DNA of 64,000 nt. It comes from Nocardioides daeguensis (GTDB lineage: Bacteria > Actinomycetota > Actinomycetes > Propionibacteriales > Nocardioidaceae). Each line of letters opens with the position of its first letter. Positions within the stretch are counted from its first letter, which is position 1. A program made the translations under genes and the position numbers. Shown here piece by piece: positions 23,330 through 32,247 of the stretch. The notes beneath the pieces are model-generated. The model saw only the letters and a program-made list of their open reading frames with translations. It was not told where the DNA came from and did no database searches. Where the stretch lies: assembly GCF_019192965.1 (NCBI RefSeq), contig NZ_JAHTKU010000010.1, positions 124,001-188,000 of the forward strand. The letters are read 5' to 3'.

Positions 23330-24286
23330 GTGGCCCGGCTGCGTCGTACCTCTCCAGAAGAGCCGGGCTGGACCCGGCGCCGGGCGGGGCGCGGGTTCGT
23401 CCACGTCGGGCTCGACGGTCGCCCGCTGGGGGCCGAGGACGCGGCCCGGTGCAGGGCGCTGGTGATCCCACCGGCGTGGAACGACGTGTGGATCTGCCCA
23501 CGACCGAACGGTCACCTGCAGGCGGTGGGCACCGACGCGGCGGGCAGGCGGCAGTACCTCTACCACCCGGACTGGGTCGAGCAGCGGGCGGCGCAGAAGC
23601 ACGAGCGCGTGGTGGGGCTCGGGCGCCGACTGGCCCGGGTGCGCGAGCGGGTGCTCGCCGACCTCGCCGACGACGACCTCGGCCCGCGTGCGACCTGCGC
23701 CCTGGCGGTGCGGCTGATCGACCTGGGCTGCTTCCGGATCGGGAACGACGTGTACGCCGAGGAGTACGGCTCGTTCGGCCTCACCACGCTGGAGCGCCAG
23801 CACGTGCGCCGTACCGGGGACGTGCTCGTCTTCGAGTTCACCGGCAAGTCGGGGATCGAGCACCACGTCGAGATCGACGACCCGGTCGTGGTGGAGGCGC
23901 TGGACCGCAGACGACGCCGTCGCCGGCAGGACCCGCGGCTGCTCGACGTCACCGGGACCGACGTCAACGACTACCTGCGCGAGGTGAGCGGACTCGACGT
24001 GACCGCCAAGGACTTCCGGACCTGGCACGGCACCGTGCTGGCGGCGGCCGCGCTCGCGGACGCACCCGGGCCCGACGCGTCGCGGACCGCCCGGAAGCGC
24101 GCGGTCGTGGCCGCGATGCGCGAGGTCGCGGACTTCCTCGGCAACACGCCCGCGCTCGCCCGGTCGGCGTACGTCGACCCGCGCGTCGTCGACGCCTATG
24201 AGGAGGGCCGCACGATCCGGGCCCGACCGGGAGCCAGGCAGGAACAGCTGGAGCGGGCGACGCTGCGCCTTGTCGGTGGTCGGTGA
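23330..24286 (+). CDS. DNA topoisomerase IB (poxvirus/bacterial type)
   Basis: This 318-residue enzyme relaxes supercoils by single-strand cleavage through a 3'-phosphotyrosine, the small bacterial form of eukaryotic topoisomerase I. The N-terminal substrate-binding domain has FVHVGLDGRPLG and VIPPAWNDVWICPRPNGHLQ. The catalytic domain has RLIDLGCFRIGNDVYAEEYG (catalytic Arg and fold signature), FTGKSGIEH (Lys), KDFRTWHGT, and NTPALARSAYVDPRVVDAY with Tyr281 as the probable nucleophile. The GTG start has a TTACCT box 7 nt upstream, so it may be leaderless. It is followed at 12 nt by DUF1905 and macrodomain genes. Confidence 0.93.
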   Translation: MARLRRTSPEEPGWTRRRAGRGFVHVGLDGRPLGAEDAARCRALVIPPAWNDVWICPRPNGHLQAVGTDAAGRRQYLYHPDWVEQRAAQKHERVVGLGRRLARVRERVLADLADDDLGPRATCALAVRLIDLGCFRIGNDVYAEEYGSFGLTTLERQHVRRTGDVLVFEFTGKSGIEHHVEIDDPVVVEALDRRRRRRRQDPRLLDVTGTDVNDYLREVSGLDVTAKDFRTWHGTVLAAAALADAPGPDASRTARKRAVVAAMREVADFLGNTPALARSAYVDPRVVDAYEEGRTIRARPGARQEQLERATLRLVGGR

Positions 24287-24298
24287 CACGATCGGACC

Positions 24299-24604
24299 GT
24301 GACCGAGCACGAGTTCACCGCCGAGCTGTGGCGCTGGCAGGCGCGTGAGGAGGAGACCGGCGGCGCGTGGTTCTTCGTCAGCCTGCCGTTCGAGGTCTCC
24401 GACCTGATCGACGAGGCCGGGCCGCGCAAGGGCTTCGGCAGCGTCCGGGTCGAGGTGAGCGTGGGGGGCAGCACGTGGCGCACGTCGGTGTTCCCGAGTG
24501 CCGAGGAGAAGACCTTCGTGCTGCCCGTGAAGAAGGCGGTCCGCGCCGCCGAGGGCCTGGTCGAGGGTGGACCGTGCACCGTCCGGCTCCGTACGGTCGA
24601 CTGA
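24299..24604 (+). CDS. DUF1905 domain protein
   Basis: This is a 101-residue protein made of a single DUF1905-like beta-barrel: FTAELWRWQAREEETGGAWF, then VSLPFEVSDLIDE, and GFGSVRVEVSVGGSTWRTSV ending in VLPVKKAVR. The pattern 'W-x-x-P-x-x-x-S-x-x-I' and the terminal KKAVRAA..L..G helix are typical. The biochemical role of this family is unknown. GTG 24299 is directly preceded by a CACGAT box at a 6-nt distance. Its stop codon overlaps the macrodomain start by one base, so the two are translated together. Confidence 0.85.
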   Translation: MTEHEFTAELWRWQAREEETGGAWFFVSLPFEVSDLIDEAGPRKGFGSVRVEVSVGGSTWRTSVFPSAEEKTFVLPVKKAVRAAEGLVEGGPCTVRLRTVD

Positions 24605-25095
24605 TGGACATCGAGGTCGTCGAGGGCGACATCACCACGCAGGAGGTCGACGCGGTCGTCAACGCCGCCAACCGCCGGATGCGCGGAGGCGGCGGGGTCG
24701 ACGGGGCGATCCACGCGGCCGGTGGGCCGGATATCCTCGCCGACTGCGTCCGCCGCTTCCCCGACGGGCTGGCGACCGGCGACGCCGGCTGGACCACGGC
24801 GGGCCTGATGCCGGCCCGGTGGGTCATCCACGTGGTCGGGCCCAACCGCCATGCCGGGGAGACCGACCGGAACCTGCTGACGTCCTGCTACCGCCGCGCG
24901 CTCGAGGTCGCCGACGAGCTCGGCGCCCGCTCGGTCGCGTTCCCGTTGGTGAGCGCCGGTGTCTACGGCTGGCCCCAGGAGGACGCCGTCGACGCGGCGC
25001 TCGAGACGCTGCGCGCGACGGCCACGCAGGTCGAGCTGGCGCGGATGGTGGCGTTCGGGCGCTCGGCGTACGAGCTCATCGCGAGTCGCCTCTGA
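24604..25095 (+). CDS. Macrodomain protein (ADP-ribosyl/O-acetyl-ADP-ribose hydrolase family)
   Basis: This 163-residue protein is a stand-alone MacroD-type domain. Hallmarks are VEGDITTQEVDAVVNAANRR, RGGGGVDGAIHAAGG (the ADP-ribose-binding glycine loop with the Asn-Asn-Gly-like catalytic region), WVIHVVGPNRHAG, and FPLVSAGVYGWPQEDAV with the distal-ribose loop. It probably removes ADP-ribose from aspartate/glutamate or deacetylates O-acetyl-ADP-ribose, the by-product of sirtuins; a sirtuin is encoded at 56472-57308. It is coupled to the DUF1905 gene. Confidence 0.92.
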   Translation: MDIEVVEGDITTQEVDAVVNAANRRMRGGGGVDGAIHAAGGPDILADCVRRFPDGLATGDAGWTTAGLMPARWVIHVVGPNRHAGETDRNLLTSCYRRALEVADELGARSVAFPLVSAGVYGWPQEDAVDAALETLRATATQVELARMVAFGRSAYELIASRL

Positions 25096-25351
25096 GCGTC
25101 GCGCCGGCCATCAGTTGTCACGCGGGTGACAACGGGGCGCCGAAGTTGAGCGCGATCGGTCCGTGTCCCCACGTCGGCGACATCTGGTCGGAGAGCCTTT
25201 GCCCGAGGCTCCGCCCTGTCGCCGCCACGGCCGCCCACGGTCGCTGGCGTGGGCTGTGCGGAGCCCCCGGATGGGGAGTCCGGTCAGAGCAGTCGCCACT
25301 CGGTGCCCGGAGTCCGGGCGCCACGGGTGGTGACGTGAATCGGGAGGTCAG

Positions 25352-25705
25352 ATGGATCCGATGGACGAGGGCGTGGCACCGCACCACCACGAGGACGGCG
25401 GTGTCGGGGGACCGGCGACGGGCGAGACGGCGTACGGCCGGGCATCGCTGGCGCTCCAACGGGCGCAGGAGCGAGCCGCCCAGGCAGCGCTCCGCATGAC
25501 GCACCAGTTCCTGGCGGGCATCGAGCCGGCCGAGGCCGACGTGGCGCAGTTTCGCCGGCACAGTGCCGGGTTGAGGTTCGCCGAGGCTGTCTGGCGGGTG
25601 GAGGCGGAGAACCTGGTCGCGGCTGGCATGTCCCAGCTGCCGAGCGCGCTGCGCACCAGTGCGGTCGGCCGGAGCCCGCAGGCAGAGGCGGGCGATCTGA
25701 TCTGA
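25352..25705 (+). CDS. Small soluble protein of unknown function
   Basis: This 117-residue protein starts at ATG 25352 behind a good Shine-Dalgarno (GGGAGG at about 25342-25347). After an acidic, His-rich N-terminus (MDPMDEGVAPHHHEDGG) the rest is predicted alpha-helical and Ala/Gln/Glu rich (LALQRAQERAAQAALRMTHQ, RRHSAGLRFAEAVWRVEAEN). No family is recognised. The alanine-rich helices could form a small coiled coil. It stands alone, with 256 nt of featureless upstream sequence and a repeat-containing gap downstream. Confidence 0.6.
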   Translation: MDPMDEGVAPHHHEDGGVGGPATGETAYGRASLALQRAQERAAQAALRMTHQFLAGIEPAEADVAQFRRHSAGLRFAEAVWRVEAENLVAAGMSQLPSALRTSAVGRSPQAEAGDLI

Positions 25706-25711
25706 CCGGAA

Positions 25712-25731
25712 CGCCCGCCCGTGCTCGGGCG
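25712..25731 (+). terminator. Weak hairpin after the small unknown gene
   Basis: CGCCCG (25712-25717) pairs with CGGGCG (25726-25731) 6 nt after the stop codon. The stem is only 6 bp, so termination is uncertain. Confidence 0.35.
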
Positions 25732-25919
25732 GCGTCGCCGTCGGCGACGAGGCGGTAGAGGCCGAGCCGGTTGGAATCGCCAGGCGACTTTCCCCTTGTT
25801 CCTAGGGGTTTTCGAGGTCGTCCACCAAGGCGCTGAGGATCGCTGCGCGAACTCCTCGACCGCCGCTCGGGACAGTAGCCCGATCGCGGAACCCGGCACC
25901 TACGACCCTTCCTCGTTGT

Positions 25920-25985
25920 TCGGAACATGCGGCACCTCAACCGAGAGGAAGCGGCACCTCAACCGAGAGGAAGGGCCAGGTCAAC
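25920..25985. repeat. Three tandem 22-nt repeat units
   Basis: Three units end at 25941, 25963 and 25985, each closing with TCAAC at an exact 22-nt period; a 22-nt window (25929-25950) is repeated without mismatch at 25951-25972. Read on the minus strand the units begin GTTGAGGTGCCGC or GTTGACCTGGCCC. They match the repeat family at 45491-45726 in both period and core. The surrounding gap 25706-26110 shows no gene otherwise. Confidence 0.75.
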
Positions 25986-26110
25986 GATCGGCGGTGTGAC
26001 CTGCAGCCGCTTGGGACCCGGTCCCGATTTCGGGGCGGGGTCGTCACCCGTCGTACCGGACCTCGTTGGTCAGGCACCGAACCACCCGGCGCGACGAGGA
26101 GGAGACGACG

Positions 26111-26386
26111 ATGTCGATGGAGCTCACCACTGCAGCCCTGCTGATGGCGTTCGCCCTGGTCTGCGCGGGCTGGCTGGTGCGCTCGCGGGGGGCGGTCGCC
26201 TCGATGCCGGGCATGGGGCCGGACATCGAGGAGTGGCGGTCCGCCGCGGTGCGGCACTTCCAGGAGCACCGCGACCTCGAGCGCGCCGTCGCCGAGGTGC
26301 TGGCCACCCCGGGGGCCGTGCGTGGTCCCGGCCGCACCGAGCTGTTCGTCGCGCTCGGTGCGAGCCGGGTCGACGTCTACGCCTGA
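26111..26386 (+). CDS. Small single-span membrane protein of unknown function
   Basis: This 91-residue protein starts at ATG 26111 after the purine-rich GAGGAGGAGA (Shine-Dalgarno at about 26096-26105). Residues 6-22 (TTAALLMAFALVCAGWL) form one membrane helix. The remaining ~65 residues are a predicted cytoplasmic alpha-helical tail (DIEEWRSAAVRHFQEHRDLE). Its only neighbours are the 22-nt repeat array upstream and convergent serC 13 nt downstream. No family is recognised. Confidence 0.65.
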   Translation: MSMELTTAALLMAFALVCAGWLVRSRGAVASMPGMGPDIEEWRSAAVRHFQEHRDLERAVAEVLATPGAVRGPGRTELFVALGASRVDVYA

Positions 26387-26399
26387 CCAGCCGGAGCGC

Positions 26400-27608
<1,209 letters not shown>

Positions 27609-27623
27609 TCAATCGGTTTCGTC

Positions 27624-28106
27624 ATGCAAGCCTCCCTCGAACTGCGCGCCGTCGGCTACCTCCACCCGGATGCCGCGGGCCTCGTCGCCCGCGTCCAGCA
27701 GGAGTACGTCGAGCGCTACGGCTCGCCCGACGAGAGCCCGGTGGACCCGGCGCTCTTCGACCTCCCCGAGGGCCTGTTCCTCGTCGGGTACGACGCAGCC
27801 GGGACGCCCGTCGCCACCGGCGCCTGGCGCCGCTCGGCGGTGCAGGTGCTCGGCGGCACCAGTGCGGTCGAGGTCAAGCGGATGTTCGTGGTGGGCGAGC
27901 AGCGCGGCCGGGGGTTCGCCCGCGCGGTGCTGGCCGCGCTCGAGGACTCCGCCCGCACGGCCGGTCACGACCTGGCCGTGCTCGAGACCGGCCTGCGCCA
28001 GCCCGAGGCGATCGGGCTCTACCGCGCTGCGGGCTACGAGGAGATCCCCGGCTTCGGGTTCTACCGGGACTCGCCGCTGTCGCGGTGCTTCGCCAAGCTG
28101 CTCTGA
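27624..28106 (+). CDS. GNAT-family N-acetyltransferase
   Basis: This 160-residue protein is a single GNAT domain that would transfer an acetyl group from acetyl-CoA to an unknown amine. It has the central beta4 strand and pyrophosphate loop VKRMFVVGEQRGRGFARAVL (Q/R-x-x-G-x-G/A), followed by LAVLETGLRQPEAIGLYRAA and the terminal GYEEIPGFGFY, where Tyr often acts as general acid. ATG 27624 is the first start that leaves the fold intact. It is convergent with the PNPOx-like gene, with 27 nt between stops. Confidence 0.88.
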   Translation: MQASLELRAVGYLHPDAAGLVARVQQEYVERYGSPDESPVDPALFDLPEGLFLVGYDAAGTPVATGAWRRSAVQVLGGTSAVEVKRMFVVGEQRGRGFARAVLAALEDSARTAGHDLAVLETGLRQPEAIGLYRAAGYEEIPGFGFYRDSPLSRCFAKLL

Positions 28107-28133
28107 CGTCCCGTCGACGAGCCTCGGCTCCGG

Positions 28134-28802
28134 TCAGCTCGCGCGGGACCTGACGTCGGGCGGTACGTCGAGCCCGGCCGGGTTGTCGTTCGCGGGCACC
28201 GGCGCGTCGATGACCCGGCGGACCGGGACGTGCCCGCCCCAGACGCCGGCCGCCACGTCCGCAGGCTCGTCGACCGGGCCGCCGGCGCGCGCCTTCATCG
28301 ACGCCTCGGTGAGGGGGACGGCGAGCACGGCGGTGGCGGCCAGCTCCTTGCGGGTGCTCGGGCGCAGCGTCGCGGCCCGACCCGGGATCATGTGGTCGAC
28401 GATCAGGTCGAGCGCGTGCTGGCGCTCGGCGGGTTCCTCGACCACCCGGGCCCGGCCGATGACGACGGCCGAGCGGTAGTTCATCGAGTGGTGGAAGGTC
28501 GAGCGCCCGGCCACCAGTCCGTCGAGCTCGGTGACGGTGACGCAGACCGTGGCGCCGGCGGACTCGTGCAGCCACCGGGCGGCGACCGAGCCGTGGACGT
28601 AGAGGGTGCCGCCCTCGTCGGGCCCGTCGGCGTCGACCGCGAACGCCGTCGGGAGCACCACCGGGTGGTCGCCGACGACGACGCCGAGGTGGGCGACGAG
28701 GGCGTCGTCCAGCAGCGCCAGCAGGTCACTCCGGTCGGCGACCGCGCGGTGGCGGCCGCGGCGGATCCGGGTGCGGTCGGTGGGCTCCATGACAACGCTC
28801 AT
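28134..28802 (-). CDS. Pyridoxamine 5'-phosphate oxidase-related flavin-binding protein
   Basis: This 222-residue protein belongs to the FMN-binding split-barrel family. It shows a conserved beta-barrel segment VVLPTAFAVDADGPDEGGTL followed by YVHGSVAARWLHES, then VCVTVTELDGLVAGRSTFHH and MNYRSAVVIGRARVVE. Members bind FMN or F420 and act as oxidoreductases, and this clade typically sits beside MocR regulators. It is divergent from the MocR/PdxR-like gene, with 73 nt between starts carrying an inverted repeat, so it is the probable target of that regulator. ATG 28802 is used; an internal ATG at 28790 is possible. Confidence 0.85.
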   Translation of the reverse strand: MSVVMEPTDRTRIRRGRHRAVADRSDLLALLDDALVAHLGVVVGDHPVVLPTAFAVDADGPDEGGTLYVHGSVAARWLHESAGATVCVTVTELDGLVAGRSTFHHSMNYRSAVVIGRARVVEEPAERQHALDLIVDHMIPGRAATLRPSTRKELAATAVLAVPLTEASMKARAGGPVDEPADVAAGVWGGHVPVRRVIDAPVPANDNPAGLDVPPDVRSRAS

Positions 28803-28824
28803 GGGTCTAGGGTGAGGCGCCAAG

Positions 28825-28868
28825 TGGCCTGTTCGCACGGGCCAGTTTCCCGCCAGTTCGACAGGCCA
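28825..28868. promoter_or_regulatory. Inverted repeat in the PNPOx/MocR divergent promoter
   Basis: TGGCCTGTTCG (28825-28835) is mirrored by CGACAGGCCA (28859-28868), with GGGCCAGTTTCCCGCCAGTT between them supplying two further CCAGTT half-sites. MocR regulators usually bind paired repeats between themselves and a divergent target gene, so this is a candidate operator. Confidence 0.55.
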
Positions 28869-28875
28869 TTTCCTG

Positions 28876-30207
28876 ATGCTGCCCGTTCGCCTCGACCGCA
28901 CCGACCCGCGTCCGCTCGGCACCCAGCTCGCCGACCAGGTCCGCCGGCTGGTACTCGGCGGCGCCCTCGCCCGCGGCGACCGGATGCCCGCCACCCGCCG
29001 GCTCGCCGCCGACCTGGGCGTGTCCCGCTCGGTCGTCGAGCAGGCCTTCGACCAGCTCCTCGCCGAGGGCTGGCTGGAGGCCCGCCAGGGCTCCGGGACC
29101 TGGGTCGCCGGCGGCGCGTCCGGGCCGCCTGCGGCGACCCGCCGCCGGCGTACTCCGGTGGTGGAGCGGCCGCTGGTCATGCTCGACGCCGGGACGCCGT
29201 GGATCGACCCGAAGCACCGGGCGGTGTGGCGGCGGGCCTGGCGGGAGGTGTCGGTCGCCACCGCGCCGCAGGGGTACGACGACCCGCGCGGCCTGCCCGA
29301 GCTGCGCGCGCTGCTGGCCGAGCGACTCGGCCGCACTCGCGGGCTGGCCGTCGACGCCGAGCAGGTGCGGCTCACCGGCGGCACGGGAGCGGGGCTGCGG
29401 CACCTGCTCGCCGTCCTGCCCCGGGAAGCGGTGGCGGTCGAGGACCCCGGCTACCGCGCCGCGGTCGCGACGGTGCGCGAGTCCGGGCGCGAGGTCCGTG
29501 ACCTGCCGGCGCTCGAGCCGGTCACCGACCTCGCAGGCTGCAGCGCGGCGTACGTGACGCCCGCCCACCAGCACCCGCTCGGCCGGGTGATGCCCGCCGC
29601 CGACCGGCTCGGCCTGCTCGCCACCGCCCGCCGCGACGACGCGATCGTCGTCGAGGACGACTACGACTCCGAGTTCCGCTACGACGTCGCGCCGGTGCCC
29701 GCGCTCGCGTCCCTCGACCGCGAGCGGGTCGCCTACCTCGGCACCGCGTCGAAGGCGATCCTGCCGTCGCTGCGGCTGGGCTGGTCGGTCGTCCCCGACC
29801 GGCTGCTCGACGCCTACGACGCGCACCGGGCGCTCACCCACGACGCGCCGCCGTGGCCGGTGCAGCGGGCGCTGGTGACGCTCCTGCGCGACGGGTACGT
29901 CGAGGCCGTGGTCCGCTCCGCGCGCCGGGTCTACGCGGAGCGGGCGCCGCGCGTGGTCGCCGCGCTGTCGCCGTACGCCGAGCTGGCGGGCCCGGTCGCC
30001 GGCATGTACTCCACCTGGCTGCTGCCCCACGCCCGCGCCGTGCGGGTGCGGGCGGCCGCGGAGGAAGCGGGGTTCCGGGTCAACCTGCTGCGCGACTACT
30101 GCCGCACGGCGCGGCTCAGCGGCCTGGTCGTCGGTTTCGGTGGGCCGAGCGACGACGAGCTGGACCGGGCGCTCGAGGTGCTCGTCGCGGCGCTCGCCCG
30201 CTTGTAA
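28876..30207 (+). CDS. MocR-family regulator (PdxR-like): GntR domain fused to aminotransferase fold
   Basis: This is a 443-residue fusion of an N-terminal GntR winged helix (residues about 10-75: QLADQVRRLVLGGALARGDR, TRRLAADLGVSRSVVEQAFD, EGWLEARQGSGTWV) with a class I aminotransferase-like domain. The PLP lysine is in YLGTASKAILPSLRLGW, and the cofactor aspartate is in IVVEDDYDSEFRYD, the MocR hallmark. PdxR members sense PLP and control vitamin B6 synthesis or salvage. The divergent PNPOx-related gene and nearby pdxH and serC fit that role. The stop codon lies inside a perfect 24-bp inverted repeat. Confidence 0.9.
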   Translation: MLPVRLDRTDPRPLGTQLADQVRRLVLGGALARGDRMPATRRLAADLGVSRSVVEQAFDQLLAEGWLEARQGSGTWVAGGASGPPAATRRRRTPVVERPLVMLDAGTPWIDPKHRAVWRRAWREVSVATAPQGYDDPRGLPELRALLAERLGRTRGLAVDAEQVRLTGGTGAGLRHLLAVLPREAVAVEDPGYRAAVATVRESGREVRDLPALEPVTDLAGCSAAYVTPAHQHPLGRVMPAADRLGLLATARRDDAIVVEDDYDSEFRYDVAPVPALASLDRERVAYLGTASKAILPSLRLGWSVVPDRLLDAYDAHRALTHDAPPWPVQRALVTLLRDGYVEAVVRSARRVYAERAPRVVAALSPYAELAGPVAGMYSTWLLPHARAVRVRAAAEEAGFRVNLLRDYCRTARLSGLVVGFGGPSDDELDRALEVLVAALARL

Positions 30208-30289
30208 CTAAGTGTTACGTACCCGATTTGGGGCGCATGGGGCTCATGTTGTGGATATCCGTGGTGTAACACTTAGTTACAAGCGGGCG
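30195..30289. repeat. Perfect 24-bp inverted repeat spanning two convergent stop codons
   Basis: Bases 30195-30218 (core TAACTAAGTGTTAC) are the exact reverse complement of 30266-30289, with a 47-nt spacer. The left arm holds the TAA of the MocR gene and the right arm holds the TAA of the MFS gene, so both proteins end in Ala-Arg-Leu. It can act as a bidirectional terminator. The unusually AT-rich arm core and perfect identity also resemble the ends of a small palindromic element. Confidence 0.8.
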
Positions 30290-31524
30290 GTGGCGATCTT
30301 GCCCGGCCGACCGGCGACGTACCCGACGACGACCTGGACGGCCGCGGTGGCGAGGAGCAGGGCGAAGGCGGCCGCCCAGCTGCCCGACGCGTCGTGGAGG
30401 ACGCCGACCAGGAACGGACCACCCGCGGCGAGCAGGTAGCCGACGCTCTGCGCCATCATCGAGAGCGAGGCCGTGTCGGTGGCCGACGACGTGCGCAGCG
30501 CGAACAGGGCCAGTGCCACCGGGAAGACCGCGCCGCCCGCCCCCAGCAGTGCGGCCCACAGCCAGGCGCCGCCGGCCGGGGCGACCCACAGGCCCACCCA
30601 GCCGAGCGCGGTCAGCGTGGTCAGCGCGAGGACCAGGTGGCCCCGATGGCGCAACCGCACCGCGACCACCGGCGCGACGAAGAAGAAGGGCAGGCCGATC
30701 ACGATGCTCGTCGCCAGCAGCAGGCCGGCCTTCGCGTCGCTGAACCCGGCGTCGGCGTACACGCTCGGGAGCCAGCTCATCATCACGTAGGCGTTGAGCG
30801 ACTGGGTCGCGAACAGCAGGGTGACCGCCCACGCGATCGGGCTGCGCCACAGCGAGGCGCCGCGGACCTGCGCGCGTTGCGGGTCGCGCCGCCGGCAGTA
30901 CGGCGCCCAGGCGACCCCGGCGGCGACGGCAGCCAGCGCCCACACGCCGAGCCCCGCCCGCCAGGAGCCGGCGGCGTCGGCGATCGGGACCGTGGCGGCC
31001 GCGCCGACGGCCGAGCCGAGGGAGAGCACGGCGGAGTAGGCGCCGGTCATGGTGCCGATCCGGTGGGGGAAGTGCTCCTTGACGATCGCGGGGATGAGGA
31101 CGTTGCCGAGCGCGATGCCGGAGCAGGCGACCGCGGTGCCGGCGACCAGCGCGGGCGTGCCGTCGAGGACCCGGAGCGCGAGGCCGGCCGCGATCAGGCC
31201 GAGGGCGACGATCAGTCCGCGGTCGACGCCGATGCGCCGGGTGAGGGCCATCGCGGTCGCACCGACGGCGGCGAAGCACAGGACCGGGACCGAGGTCAGC
31301 ACGCCCTGGGCGGCCGCGGAGACGCCGAGGTCGCCGAGGTGGTCGAGCAGTGCGCCGAGCGAGGTGATCGCGAGACGGAGGTTGAACGCGACCAGCAGGA
31401 CGGCGATCACCAGGCCTGCGCCAGCGCGGCCGCCGCCGCTCGCTGCGGTCGTGGCTGCGGTCGTGGCTGCTGTCGTGGCTGCGGGTGACGGCTCGGCGGC
31501 GGCATCATGGACCGAGGCGGACAT
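30277..31524 (-). CDS. CynX/NimT-family major facilitator transporter
   Basis: This 415-residue permease has about 12 membrane helices. The first helix motif VLLVAFNLRLAITSLGALLD (NLR after helix 1) is characteristic of the CynX/NimT branch, whose members export or import cyanate, 2-nitroimidazole or similar small compounds. The low-complexity N-terminus contains Ala-Thr-Thr triplet repeats. ATG 31524 is chosen over an in-frame ATG at 31545 because TATTCT lies exactly 6 nt before it, indicating a leaderless transcript. It is divergent from an FCD-GntR regulator that probably controls it. Confidence 0.85.
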   Translation of the reverse strand: MSASVHDAAAEPSPAATTAATTAATTAASGGGRAGAGLVIAVLLVAFNLRLAITSLGALLDHLGDLGVSAAAQGVLTSVPVLCFAAVGATAMALTRRIGVDRGLIVALGLIAAGLALRVLDGTPALVAGTAVACSGIALGNVLIPAIVKEHFPHRIGTMTGAYSAVLSLGSAVGAAATVPIADAAGSWRAGLGVWALAAVAAGVAWAPYCRRRDPQRAQVRGASLWRSPIAWAVTLLFATQSLNAYVMMSWLPSVYADAGFSDAKAGLLLATSIVIGLPFFFVAPVVAVRLRHRGHLVLALTTLTALGWVGLWVAPAGGAWLWAALLGAGGAVFPVALALFALRTSSATDTASLSMMAQSVGYLLAAGGPFLVGVLHDASGSWAAAFALLLATAAVQVVVGYVAGRPGKIATARL

Positions 31525-31530
31525 CCCGCT

Positions 31531-31562
31531 AGAATACGCAGACATCCGATCATTGGACCAAT
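31531..31562. promoter_or_regulatory. MFS promoter and candidate GntR operator
   Basis: On the minus strand TTGGTC (31556-31561) and TATTCT (31531-31536) form a promoter with a 19-nt spacer, 6 nt before ATG 31524. The palindrome ATTGGACCAAT (31552-31562) covers the -35 element and lies 19 nt before the regulator start, a natural site for the divergent FCD-GntR protein. Confidence 0.55.
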
Positions 31563-31580
31563 ATCGCTCGAAGGAGCTCC

Positions 31581-32237
31581 ATGCCGCTCGTCCCCACCAC
31601 CCCCGCCTCGCTGGTCGACCAGGCCATCGCGGGGATGCGTGCGCTGCTCGAGAGCGGCGAGTGGGAGGTCGGCACCCGGATCCCGCCCGAGCCGGCCCTC
31701 GCCTCCGCCCTCGGCGTCAGCCGCAACACCGTGCGCGAGGCCGTCAAGGCGCTCGCCCACCTCGGGCTGCTCCAGGTGCGGCGCGGCGACGGCACCTACG
31801 TCGCCGCCATGACCGACATGCAGGCGCTGATGCGCAAACAGCTCGACCGGGTCGACATCGCCCACCTGCTGGAGGTCCGGCACGCGATCGAGGTCCGGGC
31901 CGCGGCGTTGGCCGCGGAGCGCCGTACCGCCGCCGACCTGGCGGAGCTGGACGCGATCATGACCCGCCGGCGCGAGGCCCTCGGCGCGGGTGACGGGCCC
32001 GCGTTCGTCGACGCTGACGTCGCCTTCCACTGCGCCGTCGTCGCGGCGGCCCACAACCCCCTGCTCGTCGAGCTCTACGACGGCCTCGTCGGGACCCTGC
32101 GCGCCAGCATCGAGCTGCCGGACGACGCCGACCTGCTCGCCGCCGAGCACGACGCGGTGCTCGCCGCGGTCCGCGCCGGCGACCCGGCCCTCGCCGCGTC
32201 GGCCACCGGCGACCTGCTCGACCACGTGGTGCGCTGA
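31581..32237 (+). CDS. FCD-domain GntR-family transcriptional regulator
   Basis: This is a 218-residue repressor-type regulator. The N-terminal GntR winged helix is residues about 8-75 (LVDQAIAGMRALLESGEWEV, GVSRNTVREAVKALAHLGLL, VRRGDGTYV). The C-terminal all-helical FCD ligand-binding domain has LLEVRHAIEVRAAALAAERR and the metal-type residues Asp and His in FVDADVAFHCAVVAAAHNP and EHDAVLAAVRAGD. FCD proteins usually bind a small organic acid with a metal. AAGGAG lies just upstream of ATG 31581. The divergent NimT-type transporter is the likely target. Confidence 0.9.
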   Translation: MPLVPTTPASLVDQAIAGMRALLESGEWEVGTRIPPEPALASALGVSRNTVREAVKALAHLGLLQVRRGDGTYVAAMTDMQALMRKQLDRVDIAHLLEVRHAIEVRAAALAAERRTAADLAELDAIMTRRREALGAGDGPAFVDADVAFHCAVVAAAHNPLLVELYDGLVGTLRASIELPDDADLLAAEHDAVLAAVRAGDPALAASATGDLLDHVVR

Positions 32238-32247
32238 GCCCGACCGG

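Noticed and set aside
25096-25351. Possible gene in the 256-nt gap before the small protein at 25352
   Set aside because: All frames lack a convincing start signal or domain; nothing was found there apart from the downstream Shine-Dalgarno.
30195-30289. Insertion sequence with terminal inverted repeats
   Set aside because: The 47-nt spacer has no transposase coding capacity and no target-site duplication is visible. It was kept only as an inverted repeat of unclear origin.
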